35,566 nt of DNA from Curtobacterium sp. HSID17257 (GTDB taxonomy: Bacteria; Actinomycetota; Actinomycetes; Actinomycetales; Microbacteriaceae): NCBI RefSeq assembly GCF_003989515.1, contig NZ_RBLU01000027.1, positions 1 to 35,566 on the forward strand. The letters are read 5' to 3'. Under the pieces are notes generated by a model, which searched no databases, was not told the origin of the DNA, and worked only from the letters and a program-made list of their open reading frames with translations. Position 1 is the stretch's first letter; the number at the start of each line of letters is the position of its first letter. Shown here piece by piece: positions 10,220 through 16,934 of the stretch. The position numbers and the translations under genes are program-made.

Positions 10220-10654
10220 TCAGTCTGCCGTGGCGGACCGACGCTCGAGCACGCTGTCGAGCCGGTGGTCCTTCGCCGGGCCGCGGGCCTCCCACCGGAC
10301 CGTCCAGCGCTCGGCGTCGCCGACGAGCACGCCGACGTAGTGGTCCGGGGCGCAGGGGTGCTCGACCGGGGCGCCCCAGGCCCAGGGGTGGAAGACGCGG
10401 CCGTCGGCGAAGTGCACCGTCCAGCGGCCGTCCGCGCCCCGCCGGACGAACAGCGTGCGGGACACCGGGGTGACGAGGTCACCGAGGTGCATCGTGCCGG
10501 ACTCGTCCCACCGCACCTCGTCCGGGGTCGTCAGCGTCAGGCTCGTGGTCCCGGTGACGGTGCCGGTGACGCGCGCGAGCCGGTCGTCGATCGTGCGGCG
10601 GAGCGTCCAGTCCCCGAGTAGGTCGGTCGGCAGCAGCGGACTCGTCGGCAGCAC
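10220..10654 (-). CDS. DUF6314-family protein
   Basis: A 144-residue soluble protein of a lipocalin-like beta-barrel appearance: it starts with LLGDWTLRRTIDDRLARVTG and continues with alternating strands (TGTVTGTTSLTLT, TLFVRRGADGRWTVHFADGR) and ends with a WTVRWEARGPAKDHRL strand. This pattern (L-x-G-x-W ... R-x-I-x-D) matches my recollection of DUF6314. Function unknown; lipid or small-ligand binding is only suggested by the fold. The GTG start at 10654 has TAGCCT ending six bases upstream, and the TAG of that element is also the stop codon of the upstream SHOCT gene. Confidence 0.75.
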   Translation of the reverse strand: MLPTSPLLPTDLLGDWTLRRTIDDRLARVTGTVTGTTSLTLTTPDEVRWDESGTMHLGDLVTPVSRTLFVRRGADGRWTVHFADGRVFHPWAWGAPVEHPCAPDHYVGVLVGDAERWTVRWEARGPAKDHRLDSVLERRSATAD

Positions 10655-10660
10655 GGGCCC

Positions 10661-10666
10661 AGGCTA
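10661..10666 (-). promoter_or_regulatory. Leaderless-type -10 element overlapping a stop codon
   Basis: TAGCCT on the minus strand ends six bases before the GTG of the DUF6314 gene. Its first three bases are the TAG stop of the SHOCT gene (10664-10666). No Shine-Dalgarno precedes the GTG. Confidence 0.55.
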
Positions 10667-11011
10667 CGCGCGGAGCGCCTCGGCCCGGGCCGTGCGGTGC
10701 TCGACATCGGAGATGACGCCGCGGCGGTGCAGGTCGTCGAGCTCGGCGAGCCGCTGCTCTCGTGACACCGTTGGGGCGAGCACCCCGCTCTGCATCGCCC
10801 GGTACGCCAGGTCCTCCTGCATCGTCCACGGGTCCTGCCCCCGGGCCCTCATCCGCCTCGCACGCAGGACCGAGACGACGACGATCGCGGTGATGCCGAG
10901 GAGCGTGACGATGCCGCCGACGGCCACGAGGGTCCAGACCAGGTCGTACACCGGCGGGATCAGCGGGTTGTGGGTCTCCCCGCCGGGAGCCCCGAAGTCG
11001 TCGATCGCCAC
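10664..11011 (-). CDS. SHOCT-domain membrane protein
   Basis: A 115-residue protein with one transmembrane helix at about 23-49 (VYDLVWTLVAVGGIVTLLGI, then TAIVVVSVL), a basic cytoplasmic stretch, and a C-terminal SHOCT motif (EQRLAELDDLHRRGVISDVE, about 86-105). SHOCT is a short domain often placed at the end of small membrane proteins and thought to mediate oligomerisation. The GTG at 11011 is preceded by GGGGAGGGG, a strong Shine-Dalgarno; the longer open frame upstream runs through the tandem-repeat region and is not coding. Function unknown. Confidence 0.78.
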   Translation of the reverse strand: MAIDDFGAPGGETHNPLIPPVYDLVWTLVAVGGIVTLLGITAIVVVSVLRARRMRARGQDPWTMQEDLAYRAMQSGVLAPTVSREQRLAELDDLHRRGVISDVEHRTARAEALRA

Positions 11012-11103
11012 GCCGCCCCTCCCCCTGCTGGGCACGCTCGCGCCCTGGCCTGGAGCGTAGCGCGCCCGGTGCTTCCCAGAACAGGTGCGATGCCAGGAGT
11101 TTC

Positions 11104-11180
11104 CGGGCGTACCTGGTCGAACCGACGCACCAGGCACGCCCGGTCCCACCAGGCACGCCCGGTCCCACCAGGTACGCCCG
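11104..11180 (-). repeat. Inverted copy plus three tandem 19-bp units
   Basis: Three tandem units start at 11128, 11147 and 11166; the first two are identical 19-mers beginning CACCAGGCACGCCCG and the third is partial with C to T (CACCAGGTACGCCCG). Upstream, CGGGCGTACCTGGT (11104-11117) is the exact reverse complement of the third unit's ACCAGGTACGCCCG (11167-11180) and pairs with one mismatch to the other two. The block follows the epimerase stop (11207) in its direction of transcription and could form alternative hairpins. Confidence 0.8.
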
Positions 11181-11206
11181 AGCACGTCAGGCCCGCGCGG
11201 AGCCCG

Positions 11207-12265
11207 TCAGCCCCGGAGCGGCTCCGACGCCGCGACGTTCGCCCCGTCCGCGAACCCGCCCACGAGCTCGCGCAGCGCCTCCTCCGCCGTGTGCTGCGGC
11301 TCCCACCCGAGTTCGCGTCGGGCCCGGTCCGTCCGCATGATCGGCACACCGGCCGCGATGTCGAGCCACCCGGCGTCCGTCGGTTGGAGCCGGAGCCGCC
11401 AGGTGAGCGTGACGATCCCGCGCAGCAGCCGCATCGGCACCCGCACCGCCCCGAGCATCCCCGCCGCCCGCGCCATCCTCGGCGGCGTGAGCACCGGCGT
11501 CGCGGCGATGTTGAACGCACCCGCGGCCCGCCGGTCGATCGCCCGCCAGAACGCGTCGGCGAGGTCGTCGGCGTGCACGGCCTGGAACACGAACGGCAGT
11601 GGCAGCGGCAGGACCGCGAACCGGGCCGCCCGCACGATCGACATCGGCACGAGGTGCCCGAGGAACAGCCCCCGGAGCTCGGCCGCGACCCCGCGCTGGA
11701 ACACCAGGCCGGGCCGGAGCCGGGTCACGACGACGTCGGGGTGTGCGCGCTCGAACGCGTCCATCGCCCGCTCGTTCTCGGCCTTGTGGATCGAGTACGT
11801 CGCCGTCGGGATGCCGGTCGCCGGGAACGACTCGTCGACGGGGGTCCGCTTGCCCTCGACGTCGACGCCCCGGTAGGCCCCGACGGACGACGACACGACG
11901 ACCTGCCCGACACCGGCCCGGGCGACCGCCGCGAGCACGTTCGCCGTGCCGGTGACGTTGGTCCGGTGCTGCGCCGGGATGTCGTGCGTCGGCTGCAGCG
12001 CCCACGCCAGGTGCACCACGGCGTCGGCACCCTGGAACACCGCCGTCAGCTCGTCGACCGCGCGCGGACCGCCGACGTCGACCGCGTGCCAGACGGCCAC
12101 GTCGTACGGTGCGACGCGCGCGTCCGGCACCCGTCGGGCGACGCCGACGACCTGCAGGCCGTCCTCGTCGCCCGCGCGGCCGTCACCGGTGAGCCGTGCC
12201 GCCGCGAGCCGCCGCAGCACCGCGGTGCCGACGTTGCCGGTCGCCCCGACCACGACGACCCGCAT
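11207..12265 (-). CDS. NAD-dependent epimerase/dehydratase (extended SDR)
   Basis: A 352-residue Rossmann-fold enzyme. The nucleotide-binding motif is GATGNVG (7-13), the catalytic Ser region is QVVVSSSVGAY, and the Tyr-x-x-x-Lys pair is in TYSIHKAENE. The C-terminal part carries the substrate-binding domain of sugar-nucleotide epimerases and 3-beta-HSD-like proteins. Substrate unknown. It follows the zinc alcohol dehydrogenase by 49 bp on the same strand, and a 15-bp palindrome lies just upstream of its ATG; the two may form an oxidoreductase operon. An N-terminal insertion (ARLTGDGRAGDEDG) is not family-typical and probably a surface loop. Confidence 0.85.
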   Translation of the reverse strand: MRVVVVGATGNVGTAVLRRLAAARLTGDGRAGDEDGLQVVGVARRVPDARVAPYDVAVWHAVDVGGPRAVDELTAVFQGADAVVHLAWALQPTHDIPAQHRTNVTGTANVLAAVARAGVGQVVVSSSVGAYRGVDVEGKRTPVDESFPATGIPTATYSIHKAENERAMDAFERAHPDVVVTRLRPGLVFQRGVAAELRGLFLGHLVPMSIVRAARFAVLPLPLPFVFQAVHADDLADAFWRAIDRRAAGAFNIAATPVLTPPRMARAAGMLGAVRVPMRLLRGIVTLTWRLRLQPTDAGWLDIAAGVPIMRTDRARRELGWEPQHTAEEALRELVGGFADGANVAASEPLRG

Positions 12266-12272
12266 CAGCGCG

Positions 12273-12287
12273 ACCGTCCCGGACGGT
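12273..12287. promoter_or_regulatory. Palindrome in front of the epimerase start
   Basis: ACCGTCC-C-GGACGGT, a perfect palindrome around a single base, seven bases before the ATG at 12265. On the minus strand it contains GACGGT with N7 before the start, fitting the leaderless pattern, so it could be an operator on a -10 element or a hairpin limiting translation. Confidence 0.4.
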
Positions 12288-12314
12288 TGCCGACGAGCGG
12301 CGACGGCCCGGTCA

Positions 12315-13505
12315 TCAGGCGGCGGCCATCGACGGGTCGAGCACGACCTTGATGCACCCGTCCTCCTTCTTCTGGAAGACCGAGTACATGTGCGGGGCGT
12401 CCTCGAGGGACACCCGGTGCGTGGTGAGGTCGAGCGTGCCGAGCGGGTCCGAGGGGTCGGACACGAGCGGCATGAGGTCGTCGACCCAGCGGCGGACGTT
12501 GCACTGTCCCTCGCGGATCGTGATCTGCTTGTCGAACAGGGTCATCATCGGCATCGGGTCGGCCATGCCGCCGTAGACGCCGGACAGCGACACCGTGCCG
12601 CCGCGGCGGACGAGGTCGATCGCCGCGTGCACGGCTGCGAGCCGATCGACGCCGGCGGTCTCGATGGCCTTCTGCGCGAGCTTGTCGGGCAGCAGGCCGG
12701 CGGCACGCTGGGCGAACCCGGCGACGGGGTTGCCGTGCGCCTCCATGCCGACCGCGTCGACGACGCCGTCGGGTCCACGCCCGTCGGTGAGGTCGACGAG
12801 CTTCGACACCATGTCGTCGTCGAGGTCGAACACCTCGATGCCGTGCTTCGCCCCGAGGTCGCGGCGGACCTGCTCCGGGTCGACGGCGAGCACCCGGTAG
12901 CCGAGGTGCTTGCCGATCCGCGCCGCGAACTGTCCGACCGGGCCGAGGCCGAGCACCGCGAGCGTGCCGCCCTCGGGGACCTCGGCGTACTGCACGGCCT
13001 GCCAGGCGGTCGGGATGATGTCGCTCATGAACAGCCACTGGTCGTCCGCGCCGGTGTCGGGCACCTTGATGGGGCCGTAGTCGGCGTGCGGCACGCGGAG
13101 GTACTCGGCCTGGCCGCCGGGGACCTGGCCGTACATCTTCGTGTACCCGAAGAGCGAGGCGCCGGTGCCGTACTCCTTCACCTGGGTGGTCTCGCACTGC
13201 GACTGGAAGCCGTGCTGGCACATCCAGCAGTGCCCGCAGGAGATGTTGAACGGAACGACGACGCGGTCGCCGACCTTCAGGTTCGTGACGGCGGAGCCGA
13301 CCTCCTCGACGATGCCCATCGGCTCGTGGCCGAGGACGTCGCCCTTGTCGATGTACGGGCCGAGCACCCGGTACAGGTGCAGGTCGGAGCCGCAGATCGC
13401 CGTGGACGTGATCCGCACGATCGCGTCGGTCGGCTCCTGGATGGTCGGGTCGGGGACGGTCTCGACGGACACCTTCTCGGTGCCCTGCCAGGTCAGTGCG
13501 CGCAC
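12315..13505 (-). CDS. Zinc-dependent alcohol dehydrogenase (formaldehyde-dehydrogenase-like)
   Basis: A 396-residue medium-chain dehydrogenase of the glutathione-independent formaldehyde-dehydrogenase-like branch. Catalytic zinc ligands are C38 (CGSDLH) and H60-E61 (GHEPMG); structural zinc is bound by C90, C93, C96 and C104 with the canonical 3-3-8 spacing. The NAD-binding motif is VLGLGPVGQ. The insertion and QGQCNVRRWVDDLMPLV-like C-terminus match bacterial threonine/formaldehyde-type enzymes of about 390 residues. The start is the GTG at 13505 with GAGAGGAA nine bases upstream. Oxidation of short-chain or aldehyde-hydrate substrates is expected; the actual substrate is open. Confidence 0.9.
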   Translation of the reverse strand: MRALTWQGTEKVSVETVPDPTIQEPTDAIVRITSTAICGSDLHLYRVLGPYIDKGDVLGHEPMGIVEEVGSAVTNLKVGDRVVVPFNISCGHCWMCQHGFQSQCETTQVKEYGTGASLFGYTKMYGQVPGGQAEYLRVPHADYGPIKVPDTGADDQWLFMSDIIPTAWQAVQYAEVPEGGTLAVLGLGPVGQFAARIGKHLGYRVLAVDPEQVRRDLGAKHGIEVFDLDDDMVSKLVDLTDGRGPDGVVDAVGMEAHGNPVAGFAQRAAGLLPDKLAQKAIETAGVDRLAAVHAAIDLVRRGGTVSLSGVYGGMADPMPMMTLFDKQITIREGQCNVRRWVDDLMPLVSDPSDPLGTLDLTTHRVSLEDAPHMYSVFQKKEDGCIKVVLDPSMAAA

Positions 13506-13828
13506 GTCGCGTTCCTCTCGTGGTCGCTTCGCGGCCGGCCGGGAGGCACGGCTCACGTGACCTCATCGCTACGCGCCCGCCCCGTGGTGCCCTCCCAGCC
13601 CCGTCCGCGGCGCGCGCTGACGGCGGCGGTGGGGCGGGCCTCCCGTCCGGACCAGATCCGCGCGAAGGATGCCGATCCGCGTGAAGGATGCCGTTCCTTC
13701 CTGCTCCCGACGCGCGGAACGGTCCCCCACTGCACGCGTGATGGGTCGGAAGGATGGCCGATCGGCCAGCCGGAGGTCCGTCCGGCCGCCGATGCGCTGG
13801 CCCCGGTACCGCCGTCAGGCTCGGAGCG
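13506..13828. other. 323-bp gene-free region with several repeats
   Basis: The region separates the divergent alcohol dehydrogenase and deacetylase genes. It holds a solitary half of the family A hairpin (CGGGCCTCCCGTCCG, 13635-13649, identical to the right arm of A1), two tandem 19-mers (13655-13673 and 13674-13692, differing at one base: GATCCGCG-C/T-GAAGGATGCC), an inverted repeat CCGTTCC / GGAACGG (13691-13697 and 13716-13722), and the 14-bp palindrome TGGCCGATCGGCCA (13755-13768). No convincing ORF is seen in it. Confidence 0.7.
13755..13768. promoter_or_regulatory. Palindrome upstream of the deacetylase gene
   Basis: TGGCCGATCGGCCA, a perfect 14-bp palindrome about 60 bp before the ATG at 13829 and 48 bp before its presumed -10. 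It is a candidate operator; no cognate regulator is identified. Confidence 0.4.
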
Positions 13829-14659
13829 ATGGACCACAGCACCACGCGCAGGGCACTCCTCGTCGGCGCGACCGGCTCCCTGGCGGCCGGGCTCCTCGCA
13901 GCCTGCACGCCCGGCGCCGACGCACCCCGGGGCTCCGCGACCCCGACCGCGACGACGGCTCCGACACCCAGCCCGACACCGACACCGACGACGGCTCCGA
14001 CACCCAGCCCGACACCGACGCGACCCGCGCTGACGAAGGTGCCCGTGCCGCACGGCACCGTGACGGGACTGCCGGCGGGGACGCCGGGGATCGCGTGGAC
14101 CGTGGACGACGGAGCCTCGTCCGAGGTCGTCGAGGCCTACGCCCGCTTCGCCGCCGAGACCGGCACGCGCCTGACGTTCTTCGTCAACGGGGTCCGGCCG
14201 TCGTGGACCGAGCACGCCGACCTGCTGCGCCCGCTCGTCGACTCCGGGCAGGTGCAGCTCGGCAACCACACGTGGGACCACCCGGCGCTGACGAAGCTGG
14301 GCGACCAGGCGATCCAGGACGAGCTGATGCGGAACCACGAGTTCCTCGAGCGCACGTTCGGCGTCGACGCCCGCCCGTACTTCCGACCGCCGTACGGCTA
14401 CCACGACGCCCGGGTCGACCGGGCCGCCGCCGCGGTCGGGTACACCACGCCGACGCTCTGGTACGGCTCTCTGGCCGACTCGGGGGACATCTCCTCGGAC
14501 CAGATCGTGGGGTTCGCGGAGCAGTGGTTCCAGCCGGCGCACGTCGTCATCGGGCACGCGAACTTCCCGGGCACGATCGGTGCGCTGCCCCGGCTGCACG
14601 CCCTGCTCGAGCAGCGCGGCCTGGCGACCTTCACGCTCGACGACGTCTTCACGCGCTGA
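13829..14659 (+). CDS. Polysaccharide deacetylase lipoprotein (NodB/CE4)
   Basis: A 276-residue exported enzyme removing acetyl groups from GlcNAc-containing glycans, most often peptidoglycan or a capsule. The signal peptide carries a twin arginine (R7-R8) and a lipobox LLAAC with Cys26, suggesting a Tat-exported lipoprotein. Residues 38-66 are a Thr/Pro/Ser linker encoded by a 36-bp tandem duplication. The NodB motifs are TVDDG (D93, D94; here Val replaces the usual Phe), H147-T-W-D-H151, and RPPYG (186-190). All metal and catalytic residues are present. The ATG at 13829 has CAGGCT-N7 upstream. The frame is open to 13754 but without a signal peptide start. Confidence 0.9.
   Translation: MDHSTTRRALLVGATGSLAAGLLAACTPGADAPRGSATPTATTAPTPSPTPTPTTAPTPSPTPTRPALTKVPVPHGTVTGLPAGTPGIAWTVDDGASSEVVEAYARFAAETGTRLTFFVNGVRPSWTEHADLLRPLVDSGQVQLGNHTWDHPALTKLGDQAIQDELMRNHEFLERTFGVDARPYFRPPYGYHDARVDRAAAAVGYTTPTLWYGSLADSGDISSDQIVGFAEQWFQPAHVVIGHANFPGTIGALPRLHALLEQRGLATFTLDDVFTR
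13951..14019 (+). repeat. 36-bp in-frame tandem duplication in the linker
   Basis: Bases 13951-13983 recur exactly at 13987-14019 (33 of 36 bp per period), encoding TTAPTPSPTPTP followed by TTAPTPSPTPTR. Copy-number change would alter the tether length of the deacetylase without a frameshift. Confidence 0.8.
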
Positions 14660-14694
14660 CGCCCGGCCGGGTTCAGGGTTCCGGGTTCCGGGTT

Positions 14695-14768
14695 CCGCAA
14701 GACGCAACGTCGGCGGCTGCTCGCAGCGCTGCACCGCTGCGAGCCGTCGCCACGGTTGCGTCTTGCGG
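14695..14768. repeat. Complex two-part hairpin between convergent genes (element C)
   Basis: Outer 14-bp perfect arms CCGCAAGACGCAAC (14695-14708) and GTTGCGTCTTGCGG (14755-14768) enclose an imperfect middle and an inner 10-bp perfect stem GCTCGCAGCG / CGCTGCGAGC around the loop CTGCAC. It is preceded by a triple GGGTTCC. It lies between the deacetylase and the convergent TetR gene and may serve both as a terminator; the architecture resembles family B. Confidence 0.78.
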
Positions 14769-14805
14769 GGGACGGGGCGGGGTGAGGTGAGGCGCGGGGT
14801 CGGGG

Positions 14806-15363
14806 TCAGGCGGGCTCGGCCAGGGCGAGGAGCGCGTCCCGCGCGACCGCGAGCTCGCGGGCATCGAGGTAGGGCGGGACGGACGATGCGGCTGCGAGCC
14901 CCTCGGCTGCGTGCCGCACGACCAGCGAGCGACCCTCGGGCAATCCGTCCCGCGCGAACAGGGTCCGCCAGTGCTCCGCGTCCGCCGCCACCACCGGCTC
15001 CATCCCCGGCACCGACATCAGGCCCGACCACAGCGTGTTCGGCGAGAAGACCGCCATCGCCCGTTCGCTCCCACCGCACAGCGTCCGGACGTAGGCGCGG
15101 AGGACCTTGCCGGGCCGGTTCTCGGCGAGGTCGACGTGCCGCACCACCTCGTCCACGAAGGTCTGCAGGCCGTGCTCGGCGACCGCCACGAGCAGGGCGT
15201 CCTTCGACGGGAAGTGGTGCAGCAGTCCGCTCTTCGACACCCCCGCGGCCCCGGCCACCTCGGCGACGCTCACCCGGGTGCCGCGCTCGCCGAGCAGCCG
15301 CTCCGCAGCCTCGAGCACGGCCGCCCGGGTGCGGTCGCGATCACGGGTGCCGTCAGTGCTCAC
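14806..15363 (-). CDS. TetR-family repressor linked to the second MFS pump
   Basis: A 185-residue TetR protein with N-terminal HTH VAEVAGAAGVSKSGLLHHF and FPSKDALLVAV. The start is placed at the GTG at 15363 because AGGA lies eight bases upstream; an ATG at 15372 has no usable spacing. It overlaps the MFS stop (15353-15355) by 11 bp, so pump and repressor are co-translated. The C-terminal ligand domain resembles the TetR_C_33 type with no identified ligand. The likely target is the ACCGACCG-AA-CGGTCGGT inverted repeat upstream of the pump, which would make the operon self-limiting. Confidence 0.88.
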   Translation of the reverse strand: MSTDGTRDRDRTRAAVLEAAERLLGERGTRVSVAEVAGAAGVSKSGLLHHFPSKDALLVAVAEHGLQTFVDEVVRHVDLAENRPGKVLRAYVRTLCGGSERAMAVFSPNTLWSGLMSVPGMEPVVAADAEHWRTLFARDGLPEGRSLVVRHAAEGLAAASSVPPYLDARELAVARDALLALAEPA

Positions 15364-16861
15364 GGGGACCATCCTGCCGGTTCGGGATCACCCGCAGGGC
15401 CACGACCGACGCAACCGCGAGCAGCACGGCGGCACAGACCGACGCGAGCTGCATGCCCCCGGTGAACGCGTGCTGCGCCTGCGCGAACGTCGGCGACGAC
15501 GGGTCGAGCACCTGGGCCGCGCCGGCGAGCGACTCGCGCACCGGGTCCGGCGCACCGGCGTCGAGGTTCGCCCGGTAGAACGCGGTCTGGAGCGACCCGA
15601 GGACCGCGATGCCCATCGCGACGCCGAGCTCGTACCCGGTCTCCGAGATGGCGCTGGCTGCACCGGCTCGCTCGCGCGGCGCCGCGGCGACGACCGCGTC
15701 GGTGGCGAGCGTCATCGAGACCCCGACGCCGAGCCCGACCACCGCCAGGGCGATCGCGATCCCGACGTAGGTCGGCAGCCCCTCGGCGAACGCCAGGCCC
15801 GCCATGCCGACCGCGGCGACCGCGGCGACCGCGAGACCGAGCCCGATCGAGCGACCGGGTCCGACGCGACGGGTGAGCAGCCCGATCACGGCGATGACCG
15901 CGATGGACGCCACCGTGGCCGGGAGCTCCGCGGCTCCGGCGAGCAGGGGCGAGAACCCGCGCACGAGCTGCAGGTACTGCGAGAAGAAGAACAGCAGCCC
16001 TGTCAGGGCGAACACCGAGAGCGAGTTCGCCACGACGGCACCGGAGAACGCCGGGATCCGGAAGAGCTGCAGGTCGATCAACGGCGTCGTGAGCCGACGC
16101 TGCCGTCGCACGAACCACCAGCCGGCGCCGATGCCGACGACCGCCGCGACGGGGACGGTCCAGTCGGCGCCGTGCCCGACGAGGTGCTTCACGGCGTACA
16201 CCACGGGCACGATCGCGGCGACGGAGAGCACCGCCGAGAGCAGGTCGATCGGGGTCCGGCCCCCACCCTTCGACTCGGGCAGCAGGACCGCACCGGCGAC
16301 GACGATCACGACGATGACGGGGATGTTGATGAGGAAGACCGAGCCCCACCAGAAGTGCTCGAGCAGTGCCCCGCCCACCAGCGGACCGGCGGCGGCTCCA
16401 CCGGTCGCACCGGCCGACCACACGGCGATCGCCCGCGTGCGCTGCCGGGGGTCCCGGAAGATCCCCCGCACCAGCGACAACGTCGACGGCATGAGGGTCG
16501 CGCCGGCGACCCCGAGCAGCGCCCGGGCGGCGATGAGCGCCTCCGGGCTCGGAGCGAAGGCGGCACCGGCCGAGGCGATCCCGAACGCGACCGAGCCGAT
16601 GAGCAGCAGGCGCTTCCTGCCGATCCGGTCGGCGACGTTGCCCATCGTGACGAGCAGGCCCGCGAGTGCGAACGAGTACACGTCGCCGATCCAGAGCACC
16701 TGCGTGGCCGTCGGCGCGAGGTCTGCGGTCAGGGCGGGCACGGCGAGGGCGAGGACGGTGCCGTCGATCGCGAGCAGCACGACGGCGAGGGTGAGGACCC
16801 CGAGGGCCGCCCACTCCCGCGGGGTCGCACGGTGGGTCGAGGTGACCGTGGTCTGCGTCAT
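15353..16861 (-). CDS. DHA2-family MFS efflux transporter
   Basis: A 502-residue 14-helix drug:H+ antiporter. Helix 1 bears LLAIDGTVLALAVPAL (motif D1-like), the 2-3 loop has GNVADRIGRKRLL (motif A), and helix 5 has GAAAGPLVGGALLEHF (motif C of exporters). It forms an operon with the downstream TetR. The ATG at 16861 was chosen because TAGGGT ends seven bases before it and the TetR-type operator lies immediately upstream; the longer open frame would run through the operator. The substrate is unknown; SmvA-like quaternary-ammonium or macrolide pumps are typical of the family. Confidence 0.92.
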   Translation of the reverse strand: MTQTTVTSTHRATPREWAALGVLTLAVVLLAIDGTVLALAVPALTADLAPTATQVLWIGDVYSFALAGLLVTMGNVADRIGRKRLLLIGSVAFGIASAGAAFAPSPEALIAARALLGVAGATLMPSTLSLVRGIFRDPRQRTRAIAVWSAGATGGAAAGPLVGGALLEHFWWGSVFLINIPVIVVIVVAGAVLLPESKGGGRTPIDLLSAVLSVAAIVPVVYAVKHLVGHGADWTVPVAAVVGIGAGWWFVRRQRRLTTPLIDLQLFRIPAFSGAVVANSLSVFALTGLLFFFSQYLQLVRGFSPLLAGAAELPATVASIAVIAVIGLLTRRVGPGRSIGLGLAVAAVAAVGMAGLAFAEGLPTYVGIAIALAVVGLGVGVSMTLATDAVVAAAPRERAGAASAISETGYELGVAMGIAVLGSLQTAFYRANLDAGAPDPVRESLAGAAQVLDPSSPTFAQAQHAFTGGMQLASVCAAVLLAVASVVALRVIPNRQDGPREH

Positions 16862-16868
16862 GCCCCCG

Positions 16869-16874
16869 ACCCTA
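16869..16874 (-). promoter_or_regulatory. -10 element of the second MFS-tetR operon
   Basis: TAGGGT on the minus strand ends seven bases before the ATG at 16861, so the transcript probably starts at or next to the start codon. The intervening CGGGGGC is not a proper Shine-Dalgarno at this distance. It abuts the TetR operator. Confidence 0.6.
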
Positions 16875-16892
16875 ACCGACCGAACGGTCGGT
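16875..16892. promoter_or_regulatory. TetR operator of the second efflux operon
   Basis: Perfect inverted repeat ACCGACCG-AA-CGGTCGGT, immediately upstream of the -10. The core GACCG..CGGTC is a common TetR/AcrR operator form. A second, unrelated inverted repeat CTGCACA-N5-TGTGCAG lies at 16901-16919 and may be an activator or second repressor site. Confidence 0.75.
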
Positions 16893-16934
16893 CGTGCCGA
16901 CTGCACAGTCAGTGTGCAGGACCACCCACACGAG

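Noticed and set aside
11128..11180. Possible CRISPR-like direct repeats
   Set aside because: Units are only 19 bp, directly adjacent with no spacers, and no cas genes occur.
11946..14033. Plus-strand open frame of 695 codons
   Set aside because: Shadow of the epimerase and alcohol dehydrogenase genes; no domain recognised and it crosses the divergent intergenic region.
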